A stretch of 64,000 nucleotides of DNA from Novymonas esmeraldas (taxonomy: Eukaryota > Euglenozoa > Kinetoplastea > Trypanosomatida > Trypanosomatidae), in NCBI GenBank assembly GCA_019188245.1, contig JAECZO010000034.1, forward strand, positions 124,001 through 188,000. Reading direction: 5' to 3'. Positions 40,806 to 49,699 of the stretch are shown here, one piece after another. The position numbers and the translations under genes were made by a program. The notes under the pieces were generated by a model. It was not told the DNA's origin and searched no databases. It was given only the letters and a program-made list of their open reading frames with translations. Positions within the stretch are counted from its first letter, which is position 1. Every line of letters starts with the position of its first letter.

Positions 40806-42047
40806 TTACGCCTCGATGGGCTCGCTGGTGCGCTTCGCCTTCCGCGCCACCGTCGTTGGCGTCTGAGGGAGGTCCTCGCCGCCGTTCACGTGGACGCCAT
40901 CCCGCTCCACGGTGTTGCTGGCGGAGGAGTCGACCATCGTGGAGGGCTGCGCTGTGTGTTCGCGGTCGACACGCACGCAGCAGCACGGGCAGCAAATGGC
41001 GATGAGCGTGATGGTGACGCAGATGGCGCTCAGGCCAGCGATGACGCATGCCATGGCGATCATGCCCTTGCACGTGTTGTTGCAGGTGAAGGCGTTCACC
41101 GTCGCGCTGGCCGTGGCGGTGGTCCCCACCGCGACTGTCTGCGTCGAGCCGGAGGTGCTCTGGAAGGTGGAGGTAATGTTCACCGTGTCGAGCGTCAGCA
41201 GCATACTGATGTACTCCTCCGTGTCAAGGAAGCGGCCGGTCATCGCGGTGGTGCTGCCGCAGTTCATCGACATGAACACGAGGAGACCGCCGTTGCCGTC
41301 CCCGATCTTCTTGAACGATGGATCGGCCGGCAGCACGGACATGGAGTCCACCGTCGGCGTGCAGACCTCGCGGCGGGAGTTGGACAGCACCTCGACCGCT
41401 TGCACGGTGTTGGCGGACACGGTGTTGCTGGCAGCGTTCAGCGTGGTGCTCCAGCTCGACGGCGCGCCGGTGAGCAGCACCAACGCCTTGTACGTGACGT
41501 TGGCGGTGATCGCCAGTGACTCCGCCGCATCGCCGGCGGGGTTGTAGTAGAGCGCGGTGATGGACTGGATCGAGGTCGGAATGAGCTCGCTCACCGCTGC
41601 GATGGACGGGTCACTGCTGGCGGTGTTCACGGCGGCCTCCGTCTGGGGGAAGTTCTTTCCATTCACGTTCGCCGCCACCTGCGCATCCGTGATCGGTGTG
41701 CCACCCGTGGCGACGTAGCTGTAGCCGAGGATGAGCGCCGATGCGTTCACGGTGGTGGACGACAGCGTGACGGTGACGTCGGAGCCGGCGGCGGCCTGCA
41801 GGTCGTTCTGCAACGCGGTCAGCATGGCGGTGTTCACCGGGGGGGCGCTCGACATGAGGCTCAGCATCTCCTGCCAGAAGAACGTGGACCCACTCAGCGC
41901 TGCCTCCATCGAAGACGGCACAGCGCCAACACAGGTGATGGTGCCCGGCAGTGGCAGCGGCGCCAAGACAGCAACGGCAAACGCCACCAGCAGCAGCAAC
42001 GGCATTGTGCGCCGGCTGCCGCGCTTCGTGGAGACCGTGGCGAGCAT
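40806..42047 (-). CDS. Type I membrane (surface-like) protein with juxtamembrane cysteines, 413 aa
   Basis: The ATG at 42047 gives a basic start and a hydrophobic signal peptide (MPLLLLVAFAVAVLAPLPL at 15-33). The ectodomain (about 40-325) is rich in Ser/Thr/Ala/Asn with few cysteines and several N-glycosylation sequons (for example NVT, NIT, NNT). One transmembrane helix lies at 328-352, followed by the cysteine cluster CCPCCC (353-358), likely palmitoylated. The 55-residue cytosolic tail is polar and ends in KRTSEPIEA. The TM plus cysteine block and parts of the ectodomain (DVTVTLSSTTVNASALILGY; QVAANVNGKNFPQTEAAVN) resemble the 744-aa protein encoded 4.7 kb upstream, so the two are probably paralogues. 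The family is not recognised; a plasma-membrane or flagellar-pocket receptor or adhesin is inferred only from topology. Confidence 0.85.
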   Translation of the reverse strand: MLATVSTKRGSRRTMPLLLLVAFAVAVLAPLPLPGTITCVGAVPSSMEAALSGSTFFWQEMLSLMSSAPPVNTAMLTALQNDLQAAAGSDVTVTLSSTTVNASALILGYSYVATGGTPITDAQVAANVNGKNFPQTEAAVNTASSDPSIAAVSELIPTSIQSITALYYNPAGDAAESLAITANVTYKALVLLTGAPSSWSTTLNAASNTVSANTVQAVEVLSNSRREVCTPTVDSMSVLPADPSFKKIGDGNGGLLVFMSMNCGSTTAMTGRFLDTEEYISMLLTLDTVNITSTFQSTSGSTQTVAVGTTATASATVNAFTCNNTCKGMIAMACVIAGLSAICVTITLIAICCPCCCVRVDREHTAQPSTMVDSSASNTVERDGVHVNGGEDLPQTPTTVARKAKRTSEPIEA

Positions 42048-42049
42048 GA

Positions 42050-42125
42050 TTGAGGAGGCGAAGAAGAGGAGAGACGGAGAGAGGGAGACGGAGAGACGGA
42101 GAGAGGGAGACGGCGGGAGAGAAAG
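42050..42125. repeat. GA-rich purine tract ((GAGACG)-like) in 5' UTR of the 413-aa gene
   Basis: About 75 bp of GAGA/GGAGACGG units are all pyrimidine on the sense strand and reach almost to the start codon. Confidence 0.75.
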
Positions 42126-42145
42126 ACAGAGGAACTTGATACACG

Positions 42146-42189
42146 CTTGTCGGAAGGGGAGCAAGAAGATGAGAAAGAGAGAGAGAGAG
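42146..42189 (-). promoter_or_regulatory. Putative spliced-leader acceptor for the 413-aa surface-like gene
   Basis: The sense strand has CT-rich sequence (42150-42189) and then ACAAG, with AG at 42146-42147. A second AG follows at 42135-42136. The 75-nt pyrimidine tract nearer the ATG contains no AG, so it would lie inside a 5' UTR of about 98 nt. Confidence 0.45.
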
Positions 42190-42968
42190 CTACCCGGAGA
42201 TAGCCATTGTGTGTGTGTGTGTGTGTGCACATGTGTGCATGGGTGTGTGTGCGAGAGATAAAGAGAGAGAGATGTGTTGAGGAGAAGATGTGGAGCACAG
42301 AGATGTAGTCGATGGGAGGGAGCAAGAGGAGGACGCTGTCGCTCTTCGCGTCTTTTGTTTTTTTTTGTTTTTTTGAAGAAGCTGAAGCCACAGATGCCCC
42401 CTGAGAAGTGGTATCTGTCAACACACACCAGAAGCGCCGTTCAGCGTTCACCAACGTTGGCACAACGCTCAATGGACGTGAGCGACGATGTGACCCTAGA
42501 TGAGCAGCCCTCGACATTACGCTCTCACCCACGCCTCTGTGTCTGTGTGTGTGTGTGTGTGTGTGTGTCCGTACGTCTTCTTCTTTTTTAAAGGGCTGCT
42601 CATGCATGAGATACGACGCGGCGTGCAGTGCGCCACGTTTGCTGTTTCTCTCCATCGCACGGCGTGCCACCGCTGAGAAGCATCTGTGTTGGTTTGTGTG
42701 TGAAAGAAAGAGAGAGTGCATCTGTGTCTGTGTGTGTGTGTGTGTGTACTCTGCACTGATACACTGCAGCAAAGCGCTCCTGCACACATACACACACAAA
42801 GTCACGCGGAAGCAGAAAGAGAGAGAACGAGAGACGCCACGCACACCCGTCCCCCCTCCTCCCTCCTCCCTCCTCCCTCTCACCACGACGACACACCGGC
42901 ACGGCGGAGTCGCTGCTGTTCGCGCAGACCTCCTGATCTCCTGACCTCCCTCTCCCCCTCTCCCGACG

Positions 42969-43439
42969 TCAATTACGCTTCGGGTTTGCCCTCAACTTCG
43001 CCAGCACCTCGTCCTCGTACTTACTCTTGAAGGGGATCACCTCCCTGTTGAGCTGCTCCTTGCCCTCGCCGTTCGGGATGGTCATGGAGAGCACGTAGTG
43101 GTGCACCTTCCACTGGCCATCCTCCATCCTCTCCACGACACCGCTGCCACGACAGCCCTTCATCCACGTGTCCAGCACCTCGTCGAACCACGCCATCGTC
43201 CCCGTGCGGCTCACGTACACGTTGCGCTCCACCGCCGTGAAGCTCCACGCCTGGCCCTTGTCGAAGTACGGCTTCGCAAAGGCGGCGAAGGATGTCTTAT
43301 CCCAGTTCTCTGTGGCATCGGTGCCGAGCCAGTGCGCGTCCTCCGTCATGCTACCAAAGTAGCTGTCAAAGTCACTCGCCGCGGCCGCCGCATGCCAGCG
43401 GTCGAGGAAGGCGTGGACCTCTGCAACAGTGGAGGACAT
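42969..43439 (-). CDS. SnoaL/NTF2-like domain protein, 156 aa
   Basis: The small protein begins MSSTVAEVHAFLDRWHAAAA and has the alpha+beta cone pattern of SnoaL/DUF4440 proteins. An N-terminal helix leads to DFDSYFGSMTEDAHWLGTD (18-38), then SFAAFAKPYFDKGQAWSF and strands VERNVYVSRTGTMAWFDEVL, followed by GQWKVHHYVLSMTIPNGEGK. The Asp/Trp/His pattern is typical of the ligand pocket. Family members are enzymes (isomerases, cyclases) or binding proteins; the activity here is unknown. No signal or membrane segment exists, so it is likely cytosolic. It sits between the two paralogous type I membrane proteins. Two candidate splice AGs lie only 10-15 nt upstream of the ATG after a CT-rich tract (43470-43488). 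Confidence 0.85.
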   Translation of the reverse strand: MSSTVAEVHAFLDRWHAAAAASDFDSYFGSMTEDAHWLGTDATENWDKTSFAAFAKPYFDKGQAWSFTAVERNVYVSRTGTMAWFDEVLDTWMKGCRGSGVVERMEDGQWKVHHYVLSMTIPNGEGKEQLNREVIPFKSKYEDEVLAKLRANPKRN

Positions 43440-43858
43440 GAGGTGCAAACTGCCTCCGAGCCGCACGAACAGAGAGAGAAAGAGAGAGTGTGTGTGTGTG
43501 TCTGATGTGAAGCTCCATGTCGAGACACGGGGCGGTGTACACCGACAAGGACGTGGGCAAGCACAGCGAGCCATGCAGCAATCACACGTGCAGACATGCG
43601 CGTGCATATCCACACCAAAAATAAAAACCACACGAGCGCGATAGTGTGTGTGTGTGTGTGTGTAATGTGAAGCAGCGAAGAAGCAGCGTGTTCGCAGCAA
43701 TGAGAGAGAGATAGAGGAGAGAGAGAGGCAACAGTGAAGACATCCGGTGCGGCACGCGTTGGCACAGTATCTCGCCCAGCACTCTCCAGCACCAGAGGAA
43801 GAGAGAACGAACAAAGAAAAGCGTCTCGCACAGAATTCTCTTCTTTTTTTCTTTGTTG

Positions 43859-43897
<39 letters not shown>

Positions 43898-43944
43898 CGG
43901 AGGTGTGGCGCACCATGACCTTCCGTGCCCATCCCACATCACCT

Positions 43945-43981
<37 letters not shown>

Positions 43982-45597
43982 ACTCTGTACAACACAAACA
44001 GAGAGGCGCGAGACAGCAAACCTCCTCCTCCCTTCCACCGCTTCATGCTGTGCTCGGTGTACTCTTGCGTGTGTCCGGTATATCCTTTGATCGCATCTTT
44101 TTTTTTTTTTTTTACGTTGTCCACGAGCTGCTTTGGCGCAGCGAAGAGTTCCAGTTTGTTTTTTTTCTTCTTCTTCTTCGGTGATCTTAGAAGAAAAGTG
44201 GGGGAAACAAAACAGCTTCACTGGATACGTTTGTCGACCTGTGTGTGTATCTGTGTGTGTGTGTGTATCTGTGTGTGTGTGTGTGTGTGTGCATGGCGAC
44301 CTCACTCTCCACCATCACCCCTCTCTCTCTCTTCCAGAGCTGTATGTCATGGCGCGGGGAGGCAACATGGAGATGACACACGCAGATGTTGGCACCGCGG
44401 AGGATCGGGATAGGGAAGCGAGGAAGGGCGAGAGTGTGGACGGATGCACACACGCACACGACAACGCCAGCGCAGCACCCCGCATGTTCCACACACACAC
44501 GCACACACACACACACGCAACCGCTGCGAGAGAGTCACAAAACACAAAGAAAAAAAAAATCATGAAGAAAAAGGAGAAGAGCACGTTTGCACCACACACA
44601 CACACACACACGCACACACCAACGTGTGTGCCTTCTTACGTACACACATCTGCCACACCCGGCGCGACAACCCAAAACAACAGCAAACAGCGAACAAGCA
44701 GCACAGTCGCCGCGTCAGTAACATGGAAGAGAGCCACAAAGAGAGAGAGAAAGACAAACAGAAGAACTCGAGACGTACTCCTCTCTCTCTCTCACACCAA
44801 CCGGCTGGCAAGTCGTCAGATACACATGAGAGAAAGAGAGCACACCGACAACGACTCCCACCCGCCAATACGAGCAGAAGAAGAAGAAGAGCGGAGGACA
44901 AGAAGGACACCGACTGTCGCTGATGAGCCACAGTACATTTTTGTGTTCGAGAGGGTAATGGACACCGATCAAGCTCGTGAGTCTGCGAGCCCGCGTCAGA
45001 GACTGAGGAAGATGTGTCCACCACTCCTGATCATTCACTTTCTTTCTTTTCTTTTTTTTTTTTTTCAATGTTGCGTGTTTGTGCGTGTGCACGAGGAAGA
45101 CGAAGACAGAAACAACCTCACACATTTGCAAGTCAGCTGACAGGAGGCGACGACACAGACACACACACACACACGCAGACGGCGCGCAACGTAGCCAACA
45201 CCGCCAACAGAGCCGGAACAACTGCAGAAGAGCAGTCGTAGAGACTTGTGCGACAGAGGCGGCACAACTGAGGAGCACGGAGACGGGGTGGCAGGCAGCA
45301 GAGACAACACATACACACACGCGCACATCCACGCATCCATCCATGCATACATGTATACGCACGCATGCACGTCTGCTACAGTGTGAGCAGTTGAAGTAAC
45401 ATCAAGACGCACGTGGGGAGAGCGAAAGAGAGAGTGAGAGAGGAGGAGGGCTCAAAGATCGAGGAAGCACAAACCCTAAACTACGTCAATGAAGCACACA
45501 AGAGCGAAGACAACGACAACGACAAAGATAGTAAAGTGAGAAGATACACAGAGACGAGAGAAGAGAGAGAGAGACACGACGAGTCGGGAAGGAACCT

Positions 45598-45598
<1 letters not shown>

Positions 45599-45629
<31 letters not shown>
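45599..45629. repeat. 31-nt poly-A tract
   Basis: This is the longest homopolymer in the window, reading as U31 in the sense transcript. It is flanked by GA-rich sequence and followed by (GA)n at about 45645-45665. Confidence 0.9.
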
Positions 45630-45630
<1 letters not shown>

Positions 45631-46084
45631 AGACATTCAAAGCTGGAGAGAGAGAGAGAGAGGCAGAGACGAAAGAGCTGCGCGTCCCCAAGAGAGAGAA
45701 GGAAAAAAAAAAAAAGAAAAGAGATGACACATGAGTATGCACGACACACACACACACACACATACACACACACAGATACATACACACACGTATGTTGGGC
45801 ACATATGCTATCGTGTATACGTGAGCTTTGAGCTTGAAGAGGTGTGCATGTGTATGTGTGTGTGTGTGTTTGTACATGACGTGTTCGTGCCGTTTGACAG
45901 AGAGTGTGAGAGGGAGAGAGGAAGAGAGAGAGGACACGTCTTGAGAGATGTGCGTGTGTATGCCTGCGGCGCGTACACGAAGCGTCCACCGCGATGAAAG
46001 AGAACGCAACAAAGAGAAACAAGTGTGGGCGGAGATGAGAAGAAGAGAAGGAGAAAAAAAAAAACACATACACACACATGGAGA

Positions 46085-46101
46085 GACACACACAAACACC
46101 G

Positions 46102-46134
<33 letters not shown>

Positions 46135-46180
46135 TACATACATATACACACACATACACACATGTACACACACAGACACA
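46085..46180. repeat. Compound (CA)n/(TACA)n microsatellite
   Basis: CA units are interrupted by ACATACATACATACATATACA-like tetramers over about 95 bp. Confidence 0.8.
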
Positions 46181-46774
46181 AACGTATCAGTGCAGAGACG
46201 CGACGCTGACAGACAAAGGAGGAGAAACGCCTACACATGCACTGAGCACCCTCCCAAAAAAAAAAAAAAAAAGCACTCACGTTGATGCACAAACCAGCAC
46301 ATACGTTCATACATAGACACCCAACGAATCTACCAGGGGTGCGCGTGAGTGTGCCTCTGTGTGTGAGTGTGCATGGGGGTGGATGGGGGGGTGGTGGTGG
46401 TGGAAGTAGTGTGAAGACGACTATCATGCGTGTGTGAGCGTGTTGATGGGGGGAAGGGGAGGGGAGGGGGGAGTTGGCTGCAGTGCACGCGGCAGGAGTG
46501 CGATCAACGGCCCCTCACACGTGCACAGAGAGAGAGAGAGACAGACAGACAGACATCAAGTGCGAGAGCACGCTTCTCTCAGCTGCTTCTCCCGCTGCGA
46601 TGTCCCCCAGCACGATGAGAAACAAAAAAACAAAAAACACAACGACAACAGAACAGAAGGAAAAAAAAAAAAATCGGAAAGACGCGCCAACACACCTCGA
46701 CGACTTCCCCACACACTCCTCACTCTCCGCCGTGGAGACGAAGAGACGAAGAGACAGAGGGAGAGAGCTCATCA

Positions 46775-49009
46775 TCAGCTCTGGCCGTGATACAGCGGAG
46801 GAGCGCCGCTGTGTGGTAGAGGGTACGCTGGCGGCGGCAAAGCCGAGCTTGACGTGGCAGCAGCAGCCGCACCAGCAGAGGGGGTGACGCTGTTCATGGG
46901 GGAGATGCGCTGGCTGAGTCGCAGCTGCCCAGAGTTCGTCGGCGACACGGCGGGGGCGTTGCCGAACATGAGTGGCTGGGCAGAGCCGGGCGATGGCACG
47001 GCGCCGCTGTTGAGTTGTGTGTGCCTCTCCTGATGCTGCTGCGCGCGGGTGTCACTGGCGGTCGTGGTGCTGTCATTGTCCGCGCGCGGCTCTGGCGACG
47101 TTCGCGCACGCAGCGGGTTCTCGGCCACCTCCTCCATGGGAACACCCCGGGCTGTCGTCGGCGCGGGTGCCTTGATGCCCACGTTGTTCGGCTTCGCGGC
47201 GTCGCCGAAGGCCGTGTTGCCCTTGCTGCTCGCGGCGCTGTCGCCGGGCTGCGGCTGCAGATAGGCGGCCTCCGGGTACCCCGACTCGCGGCGCATGACC
47301 CGGCCCTCGGCAGGGCTGCCGGACTCCTCATCCACCGCGATGTCGCGGTTCGCACCAACGGCAGAGTCGCTGGACGCGCCACCCAACGCGGCCGCCGCGT
47401 CGTCGTTGGTCTCTGCCGGGTGCTCGCGGTCGGCGTGCTCGCGGTCGTTGGGGCTGTGTGACTGGGGCAAGCTCTTGGCATCGCCCGTGCCGTCGCGGAT
47501 GCACTGCGGGCAGCAGCAGCAGCAGCCCACGAACACGATCACGGTGATCAGAGAGAGGCCGACGATGCAGGCGGCCATGATGATGATGCCGATCATTTCT
47601 TTCGACAGCGTTGAGCTGAAGTTGTAGTTGATGCCCGTAGTGGTGAGGGAGCCGGCGGCGCTCGCGCTACCGCCAGACGCCAACAGCACCGGCTGCACCG
47701 CCATCGCACGTCTCTGCGCTGGTGACGCAAGCCCCGCGCTGCCGGAGGTGTACAAAGACTGCGTCGCGCTGTAGTCGCCCTGCAGCAACATCGACACCAC
47801 CTCCTCCGGGGTCCAGGGGTGGTTCGAGATGTTCGTGATGCCCTGGATGACCTGGCACAGCACCTGCAGCCCGCTGAGACCCTCCGTGCCGCCCGCCACC
47901 GCCGTGCCAGACATCACCACCACATCGTTCACAAAGGTGCGACGGTGCAGCACCGACTGCGCGGCGCTCTCGATCGAGTTTATCACGTCGGTACGCTTGT
48001 TGGCCCACACACGAGCCCACGAGTTCGTGTCGCCTCCGAAGAGGAGCAGGTACTCGCCGGTGATGGTGGACAACGTGGCCAGCGTGTCGTCGGAGCTGCT
48101 GCTGCCGTCGAAGGGATCGCCAGGCAGCGGCGTGGCGGGGACGATCTTGGCGGGGAAGAGGTCCGAGAAGCCGCTCAGTGTGGGGTACACGGTCTCGAGG
48201 GACGACACGTAGCTGTTGAACTGCGGCAGCGTCGATCCCATGGCAAGCAGCAGCAACCCATCCGACGTGCTCGGCGTTACCGTGGCGCCGGGGTAGGACC
48301 AGACGGAGTAGCTCATGTAGCAGCTGGACGCGTTCACCACGTTCGTCCCCGGCGTCGGCACGATCAGGTAGCTCGTGTCCGGGGCATCCACGCTCATCTG
48401 GATGTCGTTGCCAAAGGGGATGAGGAAGGTCTGCATGCCCGACGCGCCGATGGTGTCGAAGATGACTTGCCAGAGGTAGGTAGACCCGGTCAACGGCAGC
48501 AGCACCGGACCCACCGACGCCATGTTCTGCGGCTCGTCGGCCGCCAGCACCCGCACGTGTGGGTTGAAGCCCACAACGGAGTTCAGGTTGCTGTTCACGT
48601 TGGGCATGGACGACCCGCGCACCGCCGCGAGCACCTGCGCCGCTGTCAAGGTAGCCGTGGTCACGGAGAAGGCAATGTTGGCGCCGAAGGCCGGACCCGA
48701 CGACGGGGCCGTGTAGGCGGACAGCCCCGTCACAGACACACTGGCGCCGCTGTCGACAGCCTGCACCGCGTCGTTGAAGTCCTGCTGGGCGGCGGCCTCC
48801 ATGGCGGTTGTCGCGGTTGAGTCACTGGTGATGCTGCTCCACATGGCGGCGGGGCCGCTCATCCACCCATTCGTGTTGATCGTCGCCGCCTGCACGGGGG
48901 CGATGTGCAAGACCAGGTGCAGCAGCAGCACTGCGAAGAGAAGGAGCGGCAGCGGCGTCCGTGGCTGCCGTGCCGCGCCGAGCCGGCTGGCCGGCACGTG
49001 CGCGTCCAT
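46775..49009 (-). CDS. Type I membrane (surface-like) protein with cysteine-rich juxtamembrane motif, 744 aa
   Basis: The ATG at 49009 is followed by a basic n-region and a signal-peptide core (PLPLLLFAVLLLHLVLHIAP at about 19-38) ending near AAT. The ectodomain (about 42-465) is Ser/Thr/Val-rich with sequons (NAS, NIS, NFS). One transmembrane helix lies at about 470-493 and is followed directly by CCCCCPQC. The cytosolic tail of about 245 residues is polar, with Ser/Glu/Arg/Gln-rich disorder (QSHSPNDREHADREHPAE) and a Pro/Tyr-rich end (ALPPPAYPLPHSGAPPLYHG) that could offer SH3/WW-like ligands. Similarity to the 413-aa protein (TM, cysteine cluster and ectodomain patterns) points to an ancient duplication. 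No enzyme motif is seen; the function is unknown, probably at the cell surface. Confidence 0.85.
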   Translation of the reverse strand: MDAHVPASRLGAARQPRTPLPLLLFAVLLLHLVLHIAPVQAATINTNGWMSGPAAMWSSITSDSTATTAMEAAAQQDFNDAVQAVDSGASVSVTGLSAYTAPSSGPAFGANIAFSVTTATLTAAQVLAAVRGSSMPNVNSNLNSVVGFNPHVRVLAADEPQNMASVGPVLLPLTGSTYLWQVIFDTIGASGMQTFLIPFGNDIQMSVDAPDTSYLIVPTPGTNVVNASSCYMSYSVWSYPGATVTPSTSDGLLLLAMGSTLPQFNSYVSSLETVYPTLSGFSDLFPAKIVPATPLPGDPFDGSSSSDDTLATLSTITGEYLLLFGGDTNSWARVWANKRTDVINSIESAAQSVLHRRTFVNDVVVMSGTAVAGGTEGLSGLQVLCQVIQGITNISNHPWTPEEVVSMLLQGDYSATQSLYTSGSAGLASPAQRRAMAVQPVLLASGGSASAAGSLTTTGINYNFSSTLSKEMIGIIIMAACIVGLSLITVIVFVGCCCCCPQCIRDGTGDAKSLPQSHSPNDREHADREHPAETNDDAAAALGGASSDSAVGANRDIAVDEESGSPAEGRVMRRESGYPEAAYLQPQPGDSAASSKGNTAFGDAAKPNNVGIKAPAPTTARGVPMEEVAENPLRARTSPEPRADNDSTTTASDTRAQQHQERHTQLNSGAVPSPGSAQPLMFGNAPAVSPTNSGQLRLSQRISPMNSVTPSAGAAAAATSSSALPPPAYPLPHSGAPPLYHGQS

Positions 49010-49699
49010 GACGAGTGGTGGGAGAGAAAGAAAGAGATCGAGTGCAAGCCACAGCAGGCAAGGGGGGGGGAGATGCACAGAGGGTGAGCAACAAGGACTG
49101 GAAGGAGCACACGAGAGAGCGTCGAGACAACAGAGGCGCAGGAAGAGAGCAACAAAAAAAAAAAAAAAGAGTCGAAGACGAACAACGCACAAGTGCGCAC
49201 GAGCAGATGGCAGATCTGCCGTGTATCGTGAATTCGAATACAAAAACAAAGCAAAAAAAAAAAAAACACAAGTGAAGAGAACAGGAAGTGCAGAAGAGAG
49301 AGAGAGGAAGGGAGGGAGACGTATGTAGGCGCTGCGCTTGTGTGCTAGCTCTCTTTCTCATGTACGCATGCATGCATGTACATGTGGATGTGTGTGTGTG
49401 TGTGTGTGACGGGAGCATCGCGGAGCATGATGGAGAGGGAGGATAAGAAGGAGGAGAGGTGGACGAGCAAGGAGAGGTGCAAGCGCGCGCTACACACGCC
49501 TCTGTGTCTTTCAAAGAAGGTGCACACCTGCAATGGAGAGAGAGAGAGATACAACCTTCTTTTTCTTGTTGGGGGGGAGACTGCAGCCATCCCTTCGGCA
49601 TCCAGCAAAACCAAGCGTTGGCACACACACACAAAAACACACACACCAACATGTACCACCCGCCGCCGTGTGTGTGTGTGTGTGTGTGCGGCACCACTG
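49010..49699. other. Intergenic spacer
   Basis: It contains poly-A runs at 49153-49168 and 49253-49265, (GT)n at 49389-49408 and 49670-49688 and GA-rich sequence. No gene is seen. Confidence 0.65.
49098..49110 (-). promoter_or_regulatory. Putative spliced-leader acceptor for the 744-aa surface-like gene
   Basis: CTCCTTCCAG reads on the sense strand with AG at 49098-49099, giving a 5' UTR of about 88 nt. No AG occurs between this site and the ATG, although another pyrimidine tract does. Confidence 0.45.

Larger units (their letters stand above)
42048..42968. other. Intergenic spacer
   Basis: Besides the 5' purine tract it contains (GT)n at 42209-42228, 42545-42568 and 42731-42748, a T-rich run near 42356-42373 and CT-rich sequence near 42850-42880. 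No gene is seen. Confidence 0.65.
43440..46774. other. Long gene-free spacer, 3.3 kb
   Basis: It contains (GT)n at 43867-43894 and 44270-44291, (CA)n at 43950-43981, 44490-44518, 44594-44620 and 45745-45790, poly-T at 44099-44114 and 45049-45065, a 31-nt poly-A at 45599-45629, a CA/TACA block at 46085-46180 and a second poly-A near 46256-46272. No convincing coding sequence was found. Confidence 0.6.
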
